DNA of 51,784 nt from Amycolatopsis acidicola. Its GTDB lineage: Bacteria > Actinomycetota > Actinomycetes > Mycobacteriales > Pseudonocardiaceae. Every line of letters starts with the position of its first letter. The first letter of the stretch is position 1. The notes under the pieces are model-generated. The model saw only the letters and a program-made list of their open reading frames with translations, was not told where the DNA came from and searched no databases. The stretch lies in NCBI RefSeq assembly GCF_007713735.2, contig NZ_VMNW02000065.1, positions 1 through 51,784 on the forward strand. The letters are read 5' to 3'. Both the position numbers and the translations under genes were made by a program. Positions 7,989 through 16,124 of this stretch are shown here, piece after piece.

Positions 7989-8918
7989 GTGCAGATCACC
8001 TCGGTGGTCAACCAGAAAGGCGGCGTGGGCAAGACCGCGCTGTCCGTGGGCGCCGCCGCGGCCCTCGCCGAACGCGGGCGCCGGGTGCTGCTCATCGACC
8101 TGGACCCGCAGGGCCACGCGACGACCGAAATGCTCGGTCTGCCCGAGGCCACGGCGCAGGCGCCGAGCCTGGCCAAGGCGCTGACCAAGGTGTGGAAGGG
8201 CCCGGTCGAGGACCTGGTCGTCCCGCATCCGCGCAGCAACATCGGGCCGGGCGGGGCGTTCGACGTCATCCCCACCTCGCCCGGGATGTTCGACCTCATC
8301 CGCAGGCTGGACGCGTTCCGGGTGCCGGGCTGGCAGCTGGCCAGGGTGATCCAGTTCGCCAACTACGACCACGTGCTGATCGACTGCCCGCCCGCGCTGG
8401 ACGTGCTGACGAACAACGCGCTCGCGGCGACGCACGGGATCCTCGTGCCGGTCCAGCCGGATCGCACCAGCATCCGCGCGCTGCGCCTGCTCAACGACCA
8501 GATCGTGTACGTGCAGCAGGCCGTGAACCGGGAGCCGATCCCCTATTTCGGCGTGGTGCCCGGGCTGTACCGGCGGCCGATGTCCACCTACGCGGCCGCG
8601 GCGCTGACCGAACTGGAGGGCTTCGGCTATCCGCTGCTCTCGCACGTGCCGCTCGGCGTGGTGATGAACGAGGCCGCCGCGCACGGCGTCCCGGTCACCA
8701 CCTTCGCCCCGGAAACCACGCAGGCGGTGGCGTTCCGGCAGATCGCGGAGGTGCTCGACCACCACTTCGTGACGCGCCCCAACCCGTCCCCGGTTCCCAT
8801 CGCGGACGAGTTCGTGTTCGAGGACTTCATCAAGGAAGTCTCGAAAACCCGCAGCACCAACGACAACGGCGCCCGCAAGAAGCTCTACGACCTGCTGCCC
8901 AAGAAGCCGCAGGGCTGA
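7989..8918 (+). CDS. ParA/MinD-family ATPase, orphan
   Basis: A deviant-Walker P-loop ATPase. The motif KGGVGKT is at 10-16 with the signature first Lys, Walker A' LIDLDPQG is at 35-42 and LIDCPPALD is the Walker B region. These proteins dimerise on ATP and bind DNA or membrane to position cargo. No parB or parS neighbour is visible, so this is not the chromosomal parAB pair. The C-terminal tail after about residue 265 (EFVFEDFIKEV onward) is charged and may bind a partner. The GTG start is preceded by GGGAG. Length is 309 aa. The cargo is unknown. Confidence 0.88.
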   Translation: MQITSVVNQKGGVGKTALSVGAAAALAERGRRVLLIDLDPQGHATTEMLGLPEATAQAPSLAKALTKVWKGPVEDLVVPHPRSNIGPGGAFDVIPTSPGMFDLIRRLDAFRVPGWQLARVIQFANYDHVLIDCPPALDVLTNNALAATHGILVPVQPDRTSIRALRLLNDQIVYVQQAVNREPIPYFGVVPGLYRRPMSTYAAAALTELEGFGYPLLSHVPLGVVMNEAAAHGVPVTTFAPETTQAVAFRQIAEVLDHHFVTRPNPSPVPIADEFVFEDFIKEVSKTRSTNDNGARKKLYDLLPKKPQG

Positions 8919-8927
8919 CGCGCCCGG

Positions 8928-9362
8928 TCACAGTTCCAGCGACGGGGTGCCCAGCACGGTGGCGAGCGCCAGGCGCTCGGCGTCCTCGGTGCCGGGTTCG
9001 GCGGTGTAGACGGTGATGCGCAGGTCGTCGAGCGCGGCGAACAGCGTGTCGCAGTCCAGGGTGATCATGCCGGCGGCCGGGTGGGCGATGGTCTTGCGCC
9101 GGGAGGGGTCGGTCAGCGGCAGCGGGCTTTCCGCCTCCCAGAGCCCGGCGAGCCGCGGGCCGCGCGAGGCGAGTTCGGCGATCAACCGCCGCAGGGCACG
9201 GTCGGCCGGGTAGCGCGAAGCTGTCAGGCGCAGGTCCGCCACGAGCCGGGCCTCGTGCTCGGCCTGCTCCTGCTCGGTGTGCACGACGCGCGACGGCAGG
9301 CGGGCGACGTTGCGCCACACGGCGTTGCGGTCGAGCCCGCGCCAGGTGGTCGTCTCCCCCAT
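8928..9362 (-). pseudogene. C-terminal fragment of an XRE/MmyB-type regulator
   Basis: The 144 residues match the ligand-binding C-terminal domain of MmyB-like regulators (AVWRNVARL, ADLRLTASRYPADRALRRLIAELAS, LWEAESPLP and HPAAGMITLDCDTL). The helix-turn-helix half that should precede it is missing. The frame is closed by TAA four codons upstream of the ATG, and there is no clear ribosome binding site. A remnant of a regulator gene is the simplest reading. A free-standing ligand-binding domain is less likely. Confidence 0.7.
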
Positions 9363-9381
9363 GAGCGCGTCTTAGGGCGCG

Positions 9382-9582
9382 TTGGCCAATGTCTGGCGCA
9401 AGCTGCTGAACGTGCCGGAAGCCCGGTGGGCCGACCCCATCGAACTCGCCCGCCCGGCCACCGGCCGCGGCGCGCCCAAGGCTTTCCAGGCGATCACCCG
9501 CGCCTTGGGCCGGATCCCCGGAGTCTCGACGCCGCGATGTTCGGGACCGCTGGCGGGCGGCGTTGACCGGGTAAGCGGGTGA
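9382..9582 (+). other. Short unidentified open frame, possible gene remnant
   Basis: Codes for 66 aa from a TTG (ANVWRKLLNVPEARWADPIE...). The first 45 residues have protein-like composition and sit beside the truncated regulator, so this may be part of the same decayed locus. No domain is recognised and no ribosome binding site is seen. Confidence 0.25.
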
Positions 9583-9611
9583 GGGCCCGCCGCGGGGGAC
9601 GCGGCGGGCCC
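9583..9611 (-). terminator. Terminator hairpin of the hisE-hisG transcript
   Basis: Perfect 12-bp stem GGGCCCGCCGCG (9583-9594) and CGCGGCGGGCCC (9600-9611) with a 5-nt loop, starting 7 nt past the hisG stop. It has no T tract, as is frequent in high-GC actinomycetes. Confidence 0.75.
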
Positions 9612-9618
9612 GGCGCCG

Positions 9619-10461
9619 TCAAAGTCGGCAGGAGCGGATGTCGGAGGCCAGGATCGCCTTGGCGCCGGCGTCGGCCAGCTCGTCCATGATCCGGTTGACC
9701 TCCTTGCGCGGCACCATCGCGCGCACCGCCACCCAGTCCTCGTCGGCCAGCGGGGCCACCGTCGGCGACTCCAGGCCGGGCGTGATCGCGATCGCGCGCT
9801 CCAGCAGCTCACGCGGGCAGTCGTAGTCGAGCATCATGTACTGCTGCGCGAACACGACACCGCGCAGGCGAGCGGTGAGCTGGGACTGCCGCTTCGAGGC
9901 CTCGATGCCGCCGCGCTGCACGAGCACCGCTTCGGACACGCAGATCGGGTCCCCGAACGGCACCAGGTTGTGCTGGCGCAGTGAGCGCCCCGTCTCCACC
10001 ACGTCGGCGATCGCGTCGGCGACGCCGAGCTGCACGGAGATCTCCACCGCGCCGTCCAGCCGGATCACCCGCGCCTCCACCCCGTGCTTGCGCAGGTCCT
10101 CGCGCACGAGATTCGGGAAGGACGTGGCCACCCGGCGGCCGGCGAGATCGGCGGGCTTCCAGTCGGCGCCTGCGGGCCCGGCGTAGCGGAACGTGGACGC
10201 GCCGAACCCGAGCGCGAGTGTCTCCTCCACGTCGGCGCCGGAGTCGATCGCCAGGTCCCGGCCGGTGATGCCGAGGTCGAGCTCGCCGTTGCCGACGTAG
10301 ATCGGGATGTCCTTGGGGCGCAGGAAGAAGAACTCGACCTCGTTGGCGTGGTCGAGCACGGTCAGGTCGCGGTCATGTCGGCGGCGGTAGCCCGCTTCGC
10401 CGAGCATCTCCGACGCCGGCTCCGCCAGCGCGCCCTTGTTCGGCACCGCAACCCGCAGCAT
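9619..10461 (-). CDS. hisG: ATP phosphoribosyltransferase HisG
   Basis: First step of histidine synthesis: ATP plus PRPP give N1-(5-phosphoribosyl)-ATP. This is the long form, with periplasmic-binding-like catalytic domains (about 1-205) and a C-terminal ACT-like regulatory domain (about 206-280) used for histidine feedback in the family. Seen are MLRVAVPNKGAL at the start, LGITGRD, DGAVEISVQLGVADAIADVVETG (the PRPP-binding loop) and PLADEDWVAV near the end. The ATG at 10461 is chosen because it matches the recalled mycobacterial start; a TTG three codons earlier is possible. It lies 13 nt behind hisE, so the two form an operon. Confidence 0.97.
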   Translation of the reverse strand: MLRVAVPNKGALAEPASEMLGEAGYRRRHDRDLTVLDHANEVEFFFLRPKDIPIYVGNGELDLGITGRDLAIDSGADVEETLALGFGASTFRYAGPAGADWKPADLAGRRVATSFPNLVREDLRKHGVEARVIRLDGAVEISVQLGVADAIADVVETGRSLRQHNLVPFGDPICVSEAVLVQRGGIEASKRQSQLTARLRGVVFAQQYMMLDYDCPRELLERAIAITPGLESPTVAPLADEDWVAVRAMVPRKEVNRIMDELADAGAKAILASDIRSCRL

Positions 10462-10474
10462 GCCCTTCAACTCC

Positions 10475-10738
10475 CTAGAGATAACGATAGACGTCCGAGG
10501 TGGTGAGCCCGCGGCCGAGCATCAGCACCTGGACCCGGTACAACAGCTGTGAGATCTCCTCGGCCAGCCGCTCGTCCGATTCGTGCTCGGCGGCGATCCA
10601 CACCTCGCCCGCCTCCTCGAGCACCTTCTTTCCCTGCGCGTGCACGCCGTCGTCCAGCGCGGTGACGGTGCCCGACCCGGCGGGACGGGTCCGCGCGCGC
10701 TCGGTCAGCTCGGCGAACAGCTCATCGAAGGTCTTCAC
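10475..10738 (-). CDS. hisE: Phosphoribosyl-ATP diphosphatase HisE
   Basis: Second step of histidine synthesis, hydrolysing phosphoribosyl-ATP to phosphoribosyl-AMP and pyrophosphate. It is a small all-alpha MazG-type fold with the metal-binding EEAGEVWIAAEHES and AEEISQLLYRVQVLM motifs. Length 87 aa is typical. The GTG start (MKTFDELFAEL) matches the recalled mycobacterial HisE and has GGAAGG about 11 nt before it. It is the first gene of the hisE-hisG pair, and its promoter must lie in the short divergent gap shared with the methyltransferase gene at 10845. Confidence 0.95.
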   Translation of the reverse strand: MKTFDELFAELTERARTRPAGSGTVTALDDGVHAQGKKVLEEAGEVWIAAEHESDERLAEEISQLLYRVQVLMLGRGLTTSDVYRYL

Positions 10739-10844
10739 GGTCTGTAGATCCTTCCATCCGCGCGGGCAAAGGTTGACACCGGGGCCGAACTCCACTTGCC
10801 TTGAATTGCCACGCACGAAACCGACGAGAATGGAAAGAAGTGAG

Positions 10845-11636
10845 ATGGCCAGCCACGATTTCCCCGCCGGAAAACTCCCCGAAACCTCGCTGGAGATCAG
10901 GCTTCCCCAGCGTTCCGACCAGGTCGACCAGGACGCCGAACATTGCTCCGTTCTGGTGAACGGGGTGTGGCAGGACATCCGTTTTCACGACTACGCGCGC
11001 ATTTACCGCATTCCGGGGCTGTACGAGCAACTGTTCCATGACGTCCTCGACTGCCAGTCACCCGACGTGATCGGGAAGGTGCTCAAGGAGGAGCTGCAGA
11101 CCGGTGGTTACGAGCCGGAAAGCCTGCGGGTGCTCGATCTCGGCGCGGGCAACGGGCTCGTCGGCGAGCAACTGCGGCGGGTCGGCCCGGCGCACCTCGT
11201 CGGCGTGGACATCATCCCCGAGGCGCGCGAAGCCGCGCTGCGGGACCGCCCCGACGTCTACGACGCCTACCACGTGGCGGACTTGACGAACCTCCCGGCG
11301 GATCTGCTCGGTGAGCTGACCCGTGCCCGCTTCAACACGCTGTGCTGCGTCGCCGCGCTGGGCTACGCCGACATCCCGCCCGCCGCCTTCAGCGCCGCGT
11401 TCAACCTGATCTCCGACCGCGGCTGGATCGCCTTCAACATCAAGGATCGTTTCCTTTCGGACGAGGACACCTCCGGCTTCGCCACCTTCATCCGGCGGCT
11501 GCGGGACGAAGGAGTGCTCGAATTGCTGAGCTCCTCCCGTTATCGGCATCGCCGGAATGTCAACGGCGAACCGCTTTACTACGTGGCGCTGGTCGGCCGG
11601 AAACACCGCGACATCCCGGCGGAATTCCTCGATTAA
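10845..11636 (+). CDS. Class I SAM-dependent methyltransferase
   Basis: Substrate unknown. SAM motif I VLDLGAGNGLVGEQL is near residue 97, the acidic strand-2 end is LVGVDIIPEARE, and FNTLCCVAALGYADIPP follows as the motif IV region. The N-terminal 90 residues (HCSVLVNGVWQDIRFHDYARIY) are family-specific. The ATG at 10845 follows GAAAGAAG; another in-frame ATG lies at 10830. The region just upstream is richer in A and T than its neighbours. The gene sits between hisE and the HAD gene, where I recall none in mycobacteria, so it may be an insertion into a conserved block. Confidence 0.82.
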   Translation: MASHDFPAGKLPETSLEIRLPQRSDQVDQDAEHCSVLVNGVWQDIRFHDYARIYRIPGLYEQLFHDVLDCQSPDVIGKVLKEELQTGGYEPESLRVLDLGAGNGLVGEQLRRVGPAHLVGVDIIPEAREAALRDRPDVYDAYHVADLTNLPADLLGELTRARFNTLCCVAALGYADIPPAAFSAAFNLISDRGWIAFNIKDRFLSDEDTSGFATFIRRLRDEGVLELLSSSRYRHRRNVNGEPLYYVALVGRKHRDIPAEFLD

Positions 11637-11653
11637 TCCACCCGCGAATTCGC

Positions 11654-12346
11654 TCACGCGCGCCCGGACGCGAAGAGCGCGCGCAGCGCGGGTGCGTCGA
11701 GGCCGGTCAGTGACGTGCGGAACACCCGCCGCTCACCGGCCTCGACGGGCACGTCGTTCGGCACCACCAGCACTACGCATCCGGCGGCGACGGCGGATGC
11801 GGTGCCCGGCTGGGAGTCCTCCACCGCCACGCAGCGGGCCGGGTCCGCGCCGAGCAGCCGCGCCGCGCGCAGGTACGGCTCGGGGTGGGGCTTGTTGTGC
11901 CCGTCCACCTCGTCCCCGCACACCGTGATGTCGAAGAACTCCCGCCCGATGGTGTTCAGCGCGAGCTCGGTCAGGGCGCGCTCGGTGGACGTGACCAGGG
12001 CGGAGGGAAGGCCGGCCGCGCGGACGGCGGCCAGCGCTTCGCGGGCGCCGGGACGCCACGGGAGCGCGTCGTCGAACAGGTCCGCTGTCCGGTCGCGGAT
12101 CCACGCACCGGTCTCCGCGACGCGTCCGGGCGTCACGGCATAGCCGGTGACTTCGAGCAGGTAACGGGCAGTGGCATCCATGTTGGAACCGACGAGGGTG
12201 AGGCGCTGCTCCTCGCTGAGCGTGCCGCCGAGCCAGTCCGCCGCCTCGTAGAGCGCGACGTCCCAGAGCTTCTCCGAGTCGACCAGGGTGCCGTCCATGT
12301 CCCACAGCACGGCTGCCGGGGTGTCCTCAATGGACGGTCCAGTCAA
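11654..12346 (-). CDS. HAD-superfamily phosphatase
   Basis: Small-molecule phosphatase or phosphoglucomutase-like hydrolase of HAD subfamily IA. Motif I is WDMDGTLVDSE (nucleophile and acid Asp pair), motif II is LVTSTERAL, motif III Lys is in NKPHPEPYL and motif IV is VAVEDSQPG. The cap domain is inserted after motif I. The frame is open for 117 nt upstream into the repeat, but TTG at 12346 is chosen because AGGAGG lies 6 nt before it; length is then 230 aa, normal for the family. A TATAAA, formed at the end of the adjacent repeat, could be its -10 box. Substrate unknown. Confidence 0.88.
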   Translation of the reverse strand: MTGPSIEDTPAAVLWDMDGTLVDSEKLWDVALYEAADWLGGTLSEEQRLTLVGSNMDATARYLLEVTGYAVTPGRVAETGAWIRDRTADLFDDALPWRPGAREALAAVRAAGLPSALVTSTERALTELALNTIGREFFDITVCGDEVDGHNKPHPEPYLRAARLLGADPARCVAVEDSQPGTASAVAAGCVVLVVPNDVPVEAGERRVFRTSLTGLDAPALRALFASGRA

Positions 12347-12362
12347 GTTCTCCTCCTGAGTT

Positions 12363-12539
12363 TTATAAGCGGCGGAGCCGCTTGCGGTGGGCCGTGCGCT
12401 GGCACCGCCGCGGGTTCTGAGGTGGTTCCTGGCGAGGACAGCGCCGAAGTGGTGAATTGGCATTCATGATGAGGCGATCCCACAGCCAGGGGCCGCCTCA
12501 GGTTCCGCTACCCGCACCGCCTCGCAAACCACTTATCAA
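12363..12539. repeat. 177-bp hairpin repeat behind metH
   Basis: The gap between metH and the HAD gene is filled by two related arms in opposite orientation. The left arm begins TTATAAGCGG. The right arm read from its end begins TTGATAAGTGG. Both then carry a block like GGTTCTGAGGTGGTTCCTGG / GAACCTGAGGCGGCCCCTGG and end in a GCGCC / ATCGCC motif near the centre. The right arm recurs at 1-75 behind arc. Non-coding. Confidence 0.8.
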
Positions 12540-12545
12540 AGACTC

Positions 12546-15500
12546 CTACGTGTTGAAGTACTTCGCCTCGGGGTGGTGGCAGACGATGGCGTCGGTGGAC
12601 TGTTCGGGGTGGAGCTGGAACTCCTCCGAGAGCTTCACGCCGATCCGCTCCGGTTCGAGCAGGTCGATGATCTTCGTGCGGTCCTCGAGGTTCGGGCAGG
12701 CGCCGTAGCCGAGCGAGAACCGCGCGCCCCGGTAGCCGAGCTTGAAGTACTCCTCGATCGCCGCCGGGTCCTCGTCCGCCACCGCCGCGCCGGAGCTGAA
12801 GTGCAGCTCCATCCGGATGCGGCGGTGCCAGTACTCGGCCAGCGCTTCGGTGAGCTGCACGCCGAGCCCGTGCACTTCGAGATAGTCGCGGTAGGCGTCG
12901 GCGGCGAACAGCTCGTTGGCGTAGTCGGCGATCGGCTGCCCCATCGTGACCAGGGTCAGCGGCAGCACGTCGACCTCGCCGGACTCGCGCGGGCGGTAGA
13001 AGTCGGCCAGGCACAGGTGCCTGTCGCGCTTCTGGCGCGGGAAGGTGAACCGGCAGCGCTCGGGCGCGTCCGGCTTCGGCTCGGTGAGCACCACGAGGTC
13101 GTCCCCCTCGGCGACGGCGGGGAAGTAGCCGTACACGAGCGCGGCGTGGGCCAGGATTCCGTCCGTGGCCAGCTTTTCCAGCCAGTACCGCAGCCGCGGC
13201 CTGCCTTCGGTCTCGACGAGTTCGTCGTACGACGGCCCTTGTCCGCCCTTCGCCCCGCGCAGTCCCCACTGGCCGAGGAAGGTGGCGCGCTCGTCGAGAT
13301 AGCCGGAGTAGTCGGCCACCGCGATGCCCTTGACCACCCGGGTTCCCCAGAACGGCGGCGTGGGCAGCGGCACATCGGTGGCCACGTCCGAGCGCGCCGG
13401 CAGCTCGACCGGCTCAGCGGCGGCCTTGCGGGCTTCGGCGATACGCAGGGACCGTTCGCGCCGGGCCTTGCGCTCGGCCTTCTTCGCCTCGGCTTCGGGA
13501 TCCACGGCCGGGGCTTCGCCGCGCCGGACGGCCATGATCGTGTCCATCAGGCGCAGGCCCTCGAAGGCGTCGCGGGCGTAGTGGACGTCGCCGTGGTAAA
13601 TCTCCGTCAGGTCGTTTTCCACATACGAACGCGTGAGCGCCGCGCCGCCGAGCAGCACCGGCCACCGCTCCGCGACCCCGCGGGAGTTCATCTCCTCGAG
13701 GTTGTCCTTCATGATCACCGTGGACTTGACCAGCAGCCCGGACATCCCGATGGCGTCCGCCCGTTGCTCCCGCGCGGCCTCGAGGATCGTGGTGATCGGC
13801 TGCTTGATGCCGAGGTTCACCACCTCGTACCCGTTGTTGGACAGGATGATGTCCACCAGGTTCTTGCCGATGTCGTGCACGTCGCCCTTGACCGTGGCGA
13901 GCACGATCCGGCCCTTGCCGCCGGAGTCGTCCTTCTCCATGTGCGGTTCGAGGTGCGCCACCGCCGCCTTCATCACCTCGGCGGACTGCAGCACGAACGG
14001 CAGCTGCATCTGCCCGGAGCCGAACAGCTCGCCGACGGTCTTCATCCCGGACAGCAGGGTGTCGTTGATGATCTCCAGCGGCGGCTTCTCCCCCATCGCC
14101 TCGTCGAGGTCGGCCTCCAGGCCGGTACGCTCGCCGTCGACGATCCGCCGCTCCAGCCGTTCGAACAGCGGCAGCGCGGCCAGCTCCTGGGCCCGCGACT
14201 CCCGCGAGGACGCCGCCGAGACGCCCTCGAACAGTTCCATCAGCTTCTGCAGCGGGTCGTAGCCCTCGCGGCGCCGGTCGTAGACCAGATCGAGGGCGAC
14301 TTCCCTTTGCTCGTCCGGAATCCGCGCCATCGGCAGGATCTTCGAGGCGTGCACGATCGCGGTGGACAGCCCGGCCTCGACGCATTCGTGCAGGAACACG
14401 GAGTTCAGCACCTGGCGGGCGGCGGCGTTGAGCCCGAACGACACGTTCGACACGCCCAGGGTGGTCTGGACCTCCGGGTAGCGGCGCCGGAGCTCGCGGA
14501 TCGCCTCGATGGTCTCGATCGCGTCCCGGCGGACCTCCTCCTGGCCGGTGGAAATCGGGAAGGTCAGGCAGTCCACGATGATGTCGGAGACGCGCATCCC
14601 CCAGTTCGTGGTCAGGTCCTCGATCAGCCGGGTGGCGACGCGGACCTTCCACTCCGCGGTGCGGGCCTGGCCTTCTTCGTCGATGCACAGCGCGACGACG
14701 GCGGCGCCGTGCTCGCGGACGAGGCGCATCACCTTCTGGAACCGCGAATCCGGGCCCGCGCCGTCCTCGTAGTTGACCGAGTTGATCGCGCACCGGCCGC
14801 CGAGCCGTTCCAGCCCGGCCTGGATCACCGCGGGCTCGGTGGAGTCGAGCATGATCGGCAGGGTCGACGCGGTCGCCAGCCTGCTCGCCAGCTCCGTCAT
14901 GTCGGCGGCGCCGTCGCGGCCCACGTAGTCCACGCACAGGTCGAGCAGGTGGGCGCCGTCGCGGGTCTGCTCGCGGGCGATCTCCACGCAGTCCTCGTAC
15001 CGGCCTTCGAGCATCGCCTCGCGGAACTTCTTGGAGCCGTTGGCGTTGGTCCGCTCGCCGATCATCAGCACGGACGCGTCCTGCTCGAACGGAACCGCTT
15101 GGTACAGCGAGGAAACCCCGGGCTCGGGCCGCGGGCGGCGTTCGGCGCGCTCTGCTCCGCGGACGGCTTCGGCCACCTGCCGGATGTGCTCGCCGGTGGT
15201 GCCGCAGCAGCCGCCGACGAGGCCGACGCCGAACTCCCGCACGAACCCCGACAGCGCCTCGGCCAGCGCCTCCGGGCTCAGCGGGTACACCGCTCCGTCC
15301 GGGCCCAGCTCCGGCAGGCCCGCGTTGGGCATCACCGACAGCGGGACGCGCGCGGACTTCGACAGCGTGCGCAGGTGCTCGCTCATCTCGGCGGGCCCGG
15401 TCGCGCAGTTCAGCCCGATGACGTCGATGCCCAGCGGCTCCAGCGCGGCCAGCGCCGCGGCGACCTCGGTGCCCAGCAGCATCGTGCCGGTGGTCTCCAC

Positions 15501-16073
15501 GGTGATCGACGCGATCACCGGGACCAGGCGGCCCTCGGCCGCCATCGCGCGGTGCGCGGCGACGATCGAAGCCTTGGTCTGCAGGATGTCCTGGGTGGTC
15601 TCGACGAGCACCGCGTCGACGCCGCCGGCCAGCAGCCCGCGCACTTGCTCGTAGTAGGCGTCGCGCAGTTTCGCGTACGGAGCGTGGCCGAGCGTCGGCA
15701 GCTTCGTGCCGGGGCCGACCGAGCCCAGCACGAAGCGCTCGCCGAACTCGTCGGCCGTTTCGCGGGCCAGCCGCGCGCCGGCTTCGGCCAGTTCGAAGAT
15801 CCGGTCCGCGATGTCGTATTCGGCCAGGTTGGCGAAGTTCGCCCCGAACGTGTTCGTCTCGACCGCGTCGGCCCCGGCCTCCAGGTAGCCGCGGTGGATG
15901 CCGCGCACGACGTCCGGGCGAGTGACATTGAGAATCTCGTTGCAGCCGTCGAGCCCGGCGAAGTCGTCCAAGGTCAGGTCGTGGGCCTGCAGCGCCGTGC
16001 CCATCGCGCCGTCGGCCACGACGACGCGGGCGGCCAGGGCGTCCAGCAGTGGCGACGAGAGGCGTTCCGGCAT
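12546..16073 (-). CDS. metH: Cobalamin-dependent methionine synthase MetH
   Basis: Transfers the methyl group of 5-methyltetrahydrofolate to homocysteine through cobalamin. Four modules are visible: the Zn homocysteine-binding barrel (about 1-310, Cys ligands in GLNCATGP and GGCCGTT), the pterin-binding barrel (about 340-600), the cobalamin cap and Rossmann domains with the lower-ligand motif DVHDIGKN, and the AdoMet reactivation domain, with RMELHFSSG and GYGACPNLEDR in its last 150 residues. Length 1175 aa is full. The ATG at 16073 is preferred because TAGCCT lies 7 nt before it; the open frame upstream is antisense to the PAC2 gene. No room exists for a cobalamin riboswitch. Confidence 0.98.
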   Translation of the reverse strand: MPERLSSPLLDALAARVVVADGAMGTALQAHDLTLDDFAGLDGCNEILNVTRPDVVRGIHRGYLEAGADAVETNTFGANFANLAEYDIADRIFELAEAGARLARETADEFGERFVLGSVGPGTKLPTLGHAPYAKLRDAYYEQVRGLLAGGVDAVLVETTQDILQTKASIVAAHRAMAAEGRLVPVIASITVETTGTMLLGTEVAAALAALEPLGIDVIGLNCATGPAEMSEHLRTLSKSARVPLSVMPNAGLPELGPDGAVYPLSPEALAEALSGFVREFGVGLVGGCCGTTGEHIRQVAEAVRGAERAERRPRPEPGVSSLYQAVPFEQDASVLMIGERTNANGSKKFREAMLEGRYEDCVEIAREQTRDGAHLLDLCVDYVGRDGAADMTELASRLATASTLPIMLDSTEPAVIQAGLERLGGRCAINSVNYEDGAGPDSRFQKVMRLVREHGAAVVALCIDEEGQARTAEWKVRVATRLIEDLTTNWGMRVSDIIVDCLTFPISTGQEEVRRDAIETIEAIRELRRRYPEVQTTLGVSNVSFGLNAAARQVLNSVFLHECVEAGLSTAIVHASKILPMARIPDEQREVALDLVYDRRREGYDPLQKLMELFEGVSAASSRESRAQELAALPLFERLERRIVDGERTGLEADLDEAMGEKPPLEIINDTLLSGMKTVGELFGSGQMQLPFVLQSAEVMKAAVAHLEPHMEKDDSGGKGRIVLATVKGDVHDIGKNLVDIILSNNGYEVVNLGIKQPITTILEAAREQRADAIGMSGLLVKSTVIMKDNLEEMNSRGVAERWPVLLGGAALTRSYVENDLTEIYHGDVHYARDAFEGLRLMDTIMAVRRGEAPAVDPEAEAKKAERKARRERSLRIAEARKAAAEPVELPARSDVATDVPLPTPPFWGTRVVKGIAVADYSGYLDERATFLGQWGLRGAKGGQGPSYDELVETEGRPRLRYWLEKLATDGILAHAALVYGYFPAVAEGDDLVVLTEPKPDAPERCRFTFPRQKRDRHLCLADFYRPRESGEVDVLPLTLVTMGQPIADYANELFAADAYRDYLEVHGLGVQLTEALAEYWHRRIRMELHFSSGAAVADEDPAAIEEYFKLGYRGARFSLGYGACPNLEDRTKIIDLLEPERIGVKLSEEFQLHPEQSTDAIVCHHPEAKYFNT

Positions 16074-16080
16074 GTCGTCC

Positions 16081-16086
16081 AGGCTA
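16081..16086 (-). promoter_or_regulatory. -10 box of leaderless metH mRNA
   Basis: Minus-strand TAGCCT followed by 7 nt and the metH ATG. It sits 26 bp from the oppositely oriented box at 16113-16118. Confidence 0.55.
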
Positions 16087-16112
16087 CGGTCTCGGGGGAG
16101 GCCGGTGGGTCG

Positions 16113-16118
16113 TAGGCT
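16113..16118 (+). promoter_or_regulatory. -10 box of leaderless PAC2 mRNA
   Basis: TAGGCT followed by 6 nt and the GTG at 16125. The two start codons of this divergent pair are only 51 nt apart, so the promoters overlap face to face. Confidence 0.55.
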
Positions 16119-16124
16119 GGTGCG

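Noticed and set aside
12573..16115. 1180-residue open frame antisense to metH
   Set aside because: Shadow of the GC-rich codon bias; composition is dominated by Arg, Gly, Val, His and Asp, with no domain, while metH on the other strand is complete.
16074..16124. Cobalamin riboswitch upstream of metH
   Set aside because: Only 51 bp separate metH from the divergent gene, far too short.
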